The notes beneath the pieces are model-generated. The model was not told where the DNA came from and searched no databases. It saw only the letters and a list, made by a program, of their open reading frames with translations. This document shows, one piece after another, positions 63,467-64,000 of a stretch of DNA of 64,000 bases; within the stretch, counting starts at the first letter, position 1; each line of letters starts with the position of its first letter. The DNA is from Setophaga petechia. Taxonomy: Eukaryota > Chordata > Aves > Passeriformes > Parulidae. The stretch spans positions 4,713,040-4,777,039 of the forward strand of contig JANCRA010000039.1 of assembly GCA_024362935.1 (NCBI GenBank). The letters run 5' to 3'. The position numbers and the translations under genes were made by a program.

Positions 63467-63964
63467 ATGGCGTGGCCGGGCCAAGCGCTGAAAGCCAAGG
63501 GCAAATTGAAGTGCGTGGAGGAAGACCTGGATGACAGCCTGCCCGACCTCATGTGGCTGAGGGACTTCACAGTGGCCCAGACTGGCCTGCCTCAGTTATA
63601 CTCCGGCTCAGACCCGCAGGACTGCTACACCATGAGTGAGAGTCTGTTCAGCCTGGTTGATTTCGAGTCTCCGTGCTCGCCCCTGGCCGCTGACCCGGCC
63701 TGCAAGGGCACTCGCCACACCCCCTGCACGCCCGTCTCCTCCTCCACCTCCTCCAGCACGCACCACGACCCGGCTGTGCCCCCTCACCTGGCCGGGGACA
63801 TCGACTACAAGACCAACCCTCACGTCAAGCCACCCTACTCGTACGCCACCCTCATCTGCATGGCCATGGAAGCCAGCAATAAACCCAAAATCACCCTCTC
63901 TGCCATCTACAAGTGGATTACTGACAACTTCTGCTACTTCCGACACGCTGATCCCACCTGGCAG
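63467..63964 (+). CDS. FOXJ1: FOXJ1, first coding exon (gene continues beyond window)
   Basis: Forkhead transcription factor that switches on the motile-cilia programme, acting in the nucleus. The exon starts at 63410 (after TTGCAG). The ATG at 63467 opens 166 codons that end exactly at TGG CAG|GTAGGG (63964). The N-terminal part is acidic and Ser-rich (EEDLDDSLPDLMWL, then PLAADPACKG), matching the family. The forkhead begins around residue 121 with KPPYSYATLICMAM and runs through ITLSAIYKWITDNFCYFRHA to the intron, which is at the conserved position before the NSIRHN recognition helix. The second half of the domain and the C-terminus lie outside. The start is the first ATG in the exon and has a purine-rich context. 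Confidence 0.97.
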
Positions 63965-64000
63965 GTAGGGGATGTGGAGCCTTGGCCACTCTCCCTGCAG

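Overview
This is a nuclear segment from a songbird-like bird. It has vertebrate exon/intron genes, GC-rich short-intron architecture, CR1 LINE tails, and several solo LTRs of types I recognise as abundant in passerines. The gene order PRPSAP1(+), QRICH2(+), UBALD2(-), RNF157(+), FOXJ1(+) matches the human 17q25 block, which corresponds to chicken chromosome 18. I assembled the gene models by eye from splice sites, reading phase and remembered family similarity, with no database search.

Layout. Positions 1-7.1 kb hold the last three coding exons and 3' UTR of PRPSAP1. Positions 7.1-10.4 kb are intergenic with an antisense endogenous-retrovirus relic and a solo LTR. Positions 10.5-14.5 kb hold a decayed partial tandem copy of the front of QRICH2, broken up by repeats and another LTR-like relic. 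Positions 15.05-15.57 kb are an LTR swollen by an ATATT microsatellite. Positions 16.0-21.2 kb hold a compact, phase-consistent 13-exon QRICH2 model of only 558 aa. Positions 23.2-28.5 kb hold UBALD2 on the minus strand, with a CpG-rich promoter carrying a CRE and four CCAAT boxes and a CCAAT-bearing minisatellite behind it. Positions 33.1-57.7 kb (3' end near 60.5 kb) hold RNF157, a 19-exon, 665-aa RING E3 ligase whose introns are full of minisatellites, solo LTRs and a CR1 fragment. Positions 61.35-62.15 kb are a CR1 tail amplified into six tandem units. Positions 62.19-64.0 kb are the FOXJ1 promoter, a non-coding first exon and the first coding exon, cut by the window end inside the forkhead domain.

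The genes are not an operon. QRICH2 (sperm flagellum) and FOXJ1 (master regulator of motile cilia) share axoneme biology; RNF157 and UBALD2 relate to ubiquitin; PRPSAP1 acts in nucleotide synthesis. I found no bacterial-style novel system. The observations most worth checking are: a near-perfect 31-bp intronic hairpin in RNF157; an LTR ending 12 bp before an RNF157 exon; a CR1 fragment bracketed by 89-bp direct repeats; the shrunken QRICH2 with its decayed tandem copy; and a FOXJ1 promoter with two X-boxes flanking a FOX site, next to an amplified CR1 array.
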